From assembly GCA_030374735.1 (NCBI GenBank), contig JASCIV010000806.1, forward strand, positions 1 through 11,908: a stretch of DNA of 11,908 nucleotides, in the 5' to 3' direction. Of the stretch, positions 8,611 to 11,908 are shown piece by piece. The notes under the pieces were generated by a model. The model worked only from the letters and a program-made list of their open reading frames with translations, had not been told where the DNA came from and searched no databases. This DNA is from Gracilaria caudata. Taxonomy: Eukaryota > Rhodophyta > Florideophyceae > Gracilariales > Gracilariaceae. The translations under genes were made by a program, and so were the position numbers. How positions within the stretch are numbered: position 1 is the stretch's first letter; each line of letters begins with the position of its first letter.

Positions 8611-9708
8611 TCATGCTGTTCGCACGACCGCCCTCCAGCTCTTGCCTCCCACAATTCTCACACGGGGCATCCCAACGCTTCGCACCACCCCGGAAAGCGT
8701 CACGTCTTCGTCGCCAATCTTGGCGAACAGGGAGTCCACTTCAAATCGACCCCGCATCGCCGCCTCCAGGTCAACGTCTCTGGCAGAATATCCCAGTTCC
8801 TCCACCGTCTCTAGACCGATTGCCCGGTTCAGAGTCACCCCCAGAATCCCTACGTATCGGTGATCCGCCTTAGGATCACTGACCAGGGTCACGTCGATGT
8901 CCAGGTGACGACGTTCGTCGTTCTCCACATTCTCTGCTCGAACGATGTACTCATTCTCCGCGCTTCGAACAGTAACCGCACCGTCTTCGTTGCTTAGCAA
9001 CACGTGTGAGTCACCAAAATGCTTGTCACCCGAAAGCACCTGTCCATTCAACGCTACTTCCGCCTCCCACTTTCCACTCTCCGCACCGCTCTCCACGAGA
9101 GAAACAGCCAGTTCGTCCTTTCCGCCATTCAACCTCATGCCAAACTGATCAAAGTACGTCTTTTCAATTCCGTTCTTTGCCCAACGTCTGGCAGAACGAA
9201 TCCTGGTCACCACGTAGTCTCCGCCATACCGTCCAAACAACGCATAGAATTTGTTGTGAACTCCGTGAAAATCAAACTTCTTTCCATCAAACCCAACCAG
9301 ATGAGGATCTCCTCTTCCACCAGGCTTCACGCAAGATCCATATCCATCTGACTTGCACACCACATTACAGCGGAAGCTAACCACCCTTTTTGCCACCACG
9401 CGGCGCACACGTTTACCGTTCACCTTTTTCCACACCGTCTTGCGCTTCACATTCACTTCCTTGTTCACCACCTTGCGAAGGATTCGGCAGTGGGCCTTTC
9501 CAGCACCGCCCTTGCACACGTAACCACGCACACAATTGTTCGTGACCGGACATTTCCTCATAGCTTTGGTGCATGCTTTAGCTGCGGTGCTCCCTTTTGC
9601 AGACCCGCGTCCTCCTTGTCTGCAAACACATGATCCATAATCAGTTCCAAAAACACGTCCAACGAGACAAAGGGTAAACAGCAGAGTCAAAAACAATCGA
9701 GAGGACAT
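8611..9708 (-). CDS. Secreted protein with a root-cap/VWD-like domain
   Basis: A single-exon gene of 365 codons. The ATG at 9708 has A at -3 and opens a signal peptide (hydrophobic residues 5-17, likely cleavage near Gly21). Residues 24-74 are cysteine-rich (Cys27, 29, 46, 53, 59, 65, 74). Residues 75-110 form a strongly basic linker with many Lys, Arg and Val. Cys114, 118 and 126 follow. The main domain starts at GDPHLVGFDGKKFDFHG (133-149), the opening motif shared by von Willebrand D and plant root-cap domains. Later come HLDIDV and YVGILGVTLN, which fit the root-cap type better, since the VWD CGLCG motif is absent. There is no membrane segment after the signal. An extracellular matrix or wall role is likely; ligand unknown. 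DYGSC at 23-27 is echoed by GYGSC at 122-126, suggesting a duplicated small motif. Confidence 0.88.
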   Translation of the reverse strand: MSSRLFLTLLFTLCLVGRVFGTDYGSCVCRQGGRGSAKGSTAAKACTKAMRKCPVTNNCVRGYVCKGGAGKAHCRILRKVVNKEVNVKRKTVWKKVNGKRVRRVVAKRVVSFRCNVVCKSDGYGSCVKPGGRGDPHLVGFDGKKFDFHGVHNKFYALFGRYGGDYVVTRIRSARRWAKNGIEKTYFDQFGMRLNGGKDELAVSLVESGAESGKWEAEVALNGQVLSGDKHFGDSHVLLSNEDGAVTVRSAENEYIVRAENVENDERRHLDIDVTLVSDPKADHRYVGILGVTLNRAIGLETVEELGYSARDVDLEAAMRGRFEVDSLFAKIGDEDVTLSGVVRSVGMPRVRIVGGKSWRAVVRTA

Positions 9709-9853
9709 GTTGAGAGTGGATGATTGTCAAGATAAGGTAGAAAGGCAAGAGCTCGTTTTACGATGAAAGACCACTCCAACGGATGTAGGCAGAGAACAGA
9801 GCCGATGAAGGAGCTGGTGGGGCGGGAGCAGCGGATTCCGTGTCTAAACATCC

Positions 9854-9860
9854 TTTTAAA
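9854..9860 (-). promoter_or_regulatory. Weak TATA-like box upstream of the root-cap-like gene
   Basis: The minus strand reads TTTAAAA about 146 nt before the ATG at 9708, a distance similar to that of the bZIP TATA box from its own ATG. The match to TATA is weak and it may be chance. Confidence 0.2.
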
Positions 9861-10114
9861 CCTAGCGGAGCACGACAGACCATACTACACCACCATCTAA
9901 GGTGTCATAGTTGACGTTTACGTGATTGGAATCAAAAACCCTGCAAGGACGTTTACAGCTCAAAGCAGGCCACAGCCACACCCCACGTAGACTCAAACGG
10001 GTTATAAGGATACTCATTTTGCTACCCACAACAAAACGTGCCTAAATTGCCATCACCAGCACGCGGATAAGAGGTGACACACATAACTTTACTAGTCTAG
10101 TCTCGTGGCTTGAT
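9861..10114. other. Intergenic, nothing seen
   Basis: Between the putative promoter of the root-cap-like gene and the leucine-rich-repeat relic. No domain, repeat or RNA gene recognised on either strand. Confidence 0.4.
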
Positions 10115-10366
10115 CTAGCTGAGGAAGCTAGACAGTGAGGATTGGATAGCCACGTAGTGATGAATAAGCTCAGGGAATAGGGCCTCAACCGCAAGGATGT
10201 GATGTTTGGAGCAGCCCACATTGTTGCACGGTGTTCTGGAGGGACAGTTTTGAGCTGACAGTTTTGAAAAAGCGTTTGAATTGAGATGTGCAAACTGATT
10301 GTCATGGATTAACAGGACCGTCAGAAAGGGGTCGAAGGTGGTGCGCACATGCTTCAGGACGTTGCC
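10115..10366 (-). pseudogene. Probable decayed leucine-rich-repeat fragment
   Basis: An open frame bounded upstream by TAG (10367-10369) and closed by TAG, without a usable ATG. Its first part (about 10253-10366) reads like leucine-rich repeats: LTVLLIHDNQF followed by AHLNSNAFSKLSA fits L-x2-L-x-I-x2-N-x-F-x2-L-x4-F-x2-L and is exactly 24 residues, the usual repeat length. The stretch before it (NVLKHV, then TFDPF) looks like the end of a previous repeat with about three residues missing. The similarity ends where GACAGTTTTGA is duplicated (10243-10253 and 10257-10267, 14-bp offset), which would shift the frame. I infer a broken piece of an LRR gene or an LRR-bearing repeat. The match is by eye over about 35 residues and could be chance. 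Confidence 0.38.
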
Positions 10367-10369
10367 CTA

Positions 10370-11393
10370 TCATCTTATCTATACGTAGTAAGCGTAAAAC
10401 ACAAGAATATGTTCACTGCGGATTAGGTCGCACGTTGGAGGTAGAACGCTACAGTATCATAGCAACAAGAACAATCATACAGGGATCGCATGAAGTGCAT
10501 TACAGACGGTTCGGCGTACAGATCGCACGTGTCTGCTCGATGATAGCGCTTACGCATCGGAAAGAATTCCCCTGAAAGATGTAGTTCTAGCTGGCACTAA
10601 CATTAAGGTGGGTAATGGGGATATGAGGGATAACCCTGCCCCTTCGAGGTCATACGTGAAGTTCGAAAGTTACTGACACTCTGCCCGAAGGGAGAGCGGC
10701 AGAAATCCTCGTGTGCCTTAATCGGGACGCACATGTTCGACTCACCAACACGTAGCGTTACTGTTTATAATGGAATGAGTGGCAGCGCCGCCTAGAGGGA
10801 GTGGTGAGCTCAAAAATTGCGGCTACCCATAATATTAACGCCCAAATACTGGCCCAATATGCCGACGGGTTTGACTTACAAGACAAGATCTAAATGGAGT
10901 AACCGGGAAAAGCACACTGTGCCTGTGACTTCACGTGAAGTAGCGTCCTCAAGCATCGACGTGACGTCATACTGATGGTAAATGTTGGGTTTGCGTTGAT
11001 GGTCCCGTGAAAGTGCGGGGCGAAAGCAATGACAGTGGGATGGCCGCTGATGATGCACAACGCAATTTAGATCAATTCGGCTTCAAACGATATGACAATA
11101 TGAGGAACAAAAAGTTACGAGGAAAGCGAGGAGGCGTGGAAAGTCTCGGGGAAAGTAAGTTAAAGCTGGTCTGATTTTCGTTTGCTGGCTATGCACAATG
11201 GAGGATATGAAGTACCAAACGTAGCTTGTCGGAGAGGGTTGTGATTGTGCTGCTGCTGCCAAACAAGATTTCACCGTCGTGCATTTCTTAACGTGTGATC
11301 CAAGCCCAATCACGATACCAGCAGTAGAAAGACTCCTGTAAACGAGGATCGGGATGTGTTGCAGCGCTTGGCTGACGTCAGGTTTGCGCACGT
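10370..11393. other. Region without a supported gene
   Basis: Open frames on both strands are short, and those I checked open with GTG. It contains a 14-bp palindrome with a G-box core (10928-10941), two TGACGTCA octamers (10972-10979 and 11373-11380), a CACGTG (10526-10531) and a small nested GC inverted repeat (10617-10642). No tRNA, transposon motif or promoter/gene pairing could be made out. Confidence 0.4.
10928..10979. promoter_or_regulatory. G-box palindrome next to a perfect CRE octamer
   Basis: ACTTCACGTGAAGT (10928-10941) is a perfect 14-bp palindrome centred on CACGTG. TGACGTCA (10972-10979), the palindromic CRE/bZIP site, follows 30 bp later. A second TGACGTCA is at 11373-11380. 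About 0.2 copies of this octamer are expected in a window this size. No gene with a clear start lies next to them, so any target may lie outside the window. Confidence 0.33.
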
Positions 11394-11412
11394 TTACTTA
11401 ACCCAGCTTACG

Positions 11413-11610
11413 CTATCGTTGCCCTGTTGTTTCTTCGCTGTTACAGTCAACGAAATTTTTATATCTCGAACAGCAATTCCCTTCCTCAATAAAGCATAAT
11501 CTGTCAAGAAACGCGTTTGTCTTTGTGAACACCATTTCAGCAAACAGGAAAACGATGCAAATGGTGACAACCCAAGTGCTCGAGAGTACCAGCCTAGAAA
11601 GGCAGAACAA
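11413..11610 (-). CDS. Doubtful small ORF: hydrophobic segment followed by cysteines
   Basis: The frame has no early ATG: it opens at TTG, and the only in-frame ATG follows the hydrophobic part. After a hydrophobic run (VVTICIVFLF) comes a short polar part with four cysteines, including GNCC. This resembles a signal peptide plus a small secreted peptide. TTTCTAG at about 11594-11600 (minus strand) could act as a splice acceptor just upstream, with a first exon beyond the pyrimidine-rich tract or outside the window. A second frame, 11394-11651, overlaps it. Without splicing evidence it is more likely chance than gene. Confidence 0.15.
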   Translation of the reverse strand: MFCLSRLVLSSTWVVTICIVFLFAEMVFTKTNAFLDRLCFIEEGNCCSRYKNFVDCNSEETTGQR

Positions 11611-11908
11611 ACCAATAGGTGTAGCTCAGTGGTTTGTAAACGAACCAACAAACAAGAACAGGACTATGCCCACAGAAACAAAGGAAAGTAGCAAATTGAT
11701 AACCAGGGATGAACGATAGAATAAATCAAGACCACCAGAGAAACCAATGGGCGAACCACGCCAACAGATCAGGACTCCAAGATGAAACAAAGAAACGATC
11801 AAGTAAACAGAAAGATCACTAGATTAGAGCCAACACGCAAGGCCACTCTTTAGGCCTAAAACGCGGCCCAAATCCAACTGAAAAGAACAACACAAGCCCA
11901 CTCTGAGG
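11540..11908. other. A-rich, T-poor strand-asymmetric segment
   Basis: From 11641 to 11908 the plus strand has about 45% A and 11% T (120 and 29 of 268 bases, counted by hand), a very strong skew. No frame is open through it. It runs off the window end. A 12-bp palindrome TTTAGGCCTAAA lies at 11849-11860. TAGCTCAGTGG (11622-11632) matches a tRNA A-box, but no B-box or cloverleaf follows. It may be the edge of a retroelement with an A-rich coding strand, or a pyrimidine-rich intron or leader of a minus-strand gene. Confidence 0.5.

Noticed and set aside
8613..9380. Several plus-strand frames over the root-cap-like gene
   Set aside because: They are Ser/Pro/Arg-rich shadows without domains. 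The minus frame carries the signal peptide and the GDPHL motif.
1..9880. CTAGCGGAGCAC shared by 7-18 and 9862-9873 as a possible long repeat pair
   Set aside because: The match does not extend; a few 12-bp matches are expected by chance in a window this long.
11615..11700. Possible tRNA (perfect A-box TAGCTCAGTGG at 11622-11632)
   Set aside because: No B-box at the right distance, poor D-stem, no anticodon or acceptor stem.
1..11908. CRISPR array, insertion sequence or LTR pair
   Set aside because: No regularly spaced repeats with spacers, no transposase motif and no long direct terminal repeats were found by eye on either strand.

Overview
The window looks like nuclear DNA from a eukaryotic alga or protist. 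Its three convincing genes are short, have no introns, lie on the minus strand and sit far apart. They start at ATG in a favourable context, TATA-like boxes lie upstream, and one has an AATAAA signal just past its stop. There is no bacterial operon layout and there are no Shine-Dalgarno sites. The secreted protein with a root-cap/VWD-like domain and the single-exon layout in repeat-like DNA suggest a red alga, possibly a Chondrus-like florideophyte. This is inference; a stramenopile cannot be excluded, because the bZIP basic region resembles types I recall from that group.

Layout. 1-1020 holds no gene I can support. 1021 to about 2240 is AT-rich and non-coding. 2512-2793 (minus) is an unassigned 93-codon ORF. 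2913-3806 (minus) encodes a secreted protein of tandem six-cysteine modules; an AATAAA signal follows its stop and a TATA-like box precedes its start. 3904-6780 has no supported gene. 6836-7327 (minus) encodes a small bZIP protein with a clear TATA/CCAAT promoter about 140 bp upstream. 7480-8610 is its long upstream region, GC-rich at the far end, with palindromes built from bZIP half-sites. 8611-9708 (minus) encodes a secreted protein with a cysteine-rich N-terminus, a very basic linker and a root-cap/VWD-like domain. Around 10253-10366 (minus) is a probable relic of leucine-rich repeats. 10900-11400 contains a 14-bp G-box palindrome and two perfect TGACGTCA sites. From about 11540 to the window end the plus strand is very A-rich and T-poor.

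Function. Two of the three firm genes encode cysteine-rich secreted proteins and probably act outside the cell (wall, matrix or surface). The third is a nuclear transcription factor. Nothing in the sequence shows that they form one system. The most novel item is the 3.5-fold repeated two-module cysteine protein. The most testable regulatory idea is that the bZIP protein, or a relative, binds the palindromic sites upstream of its own gene.
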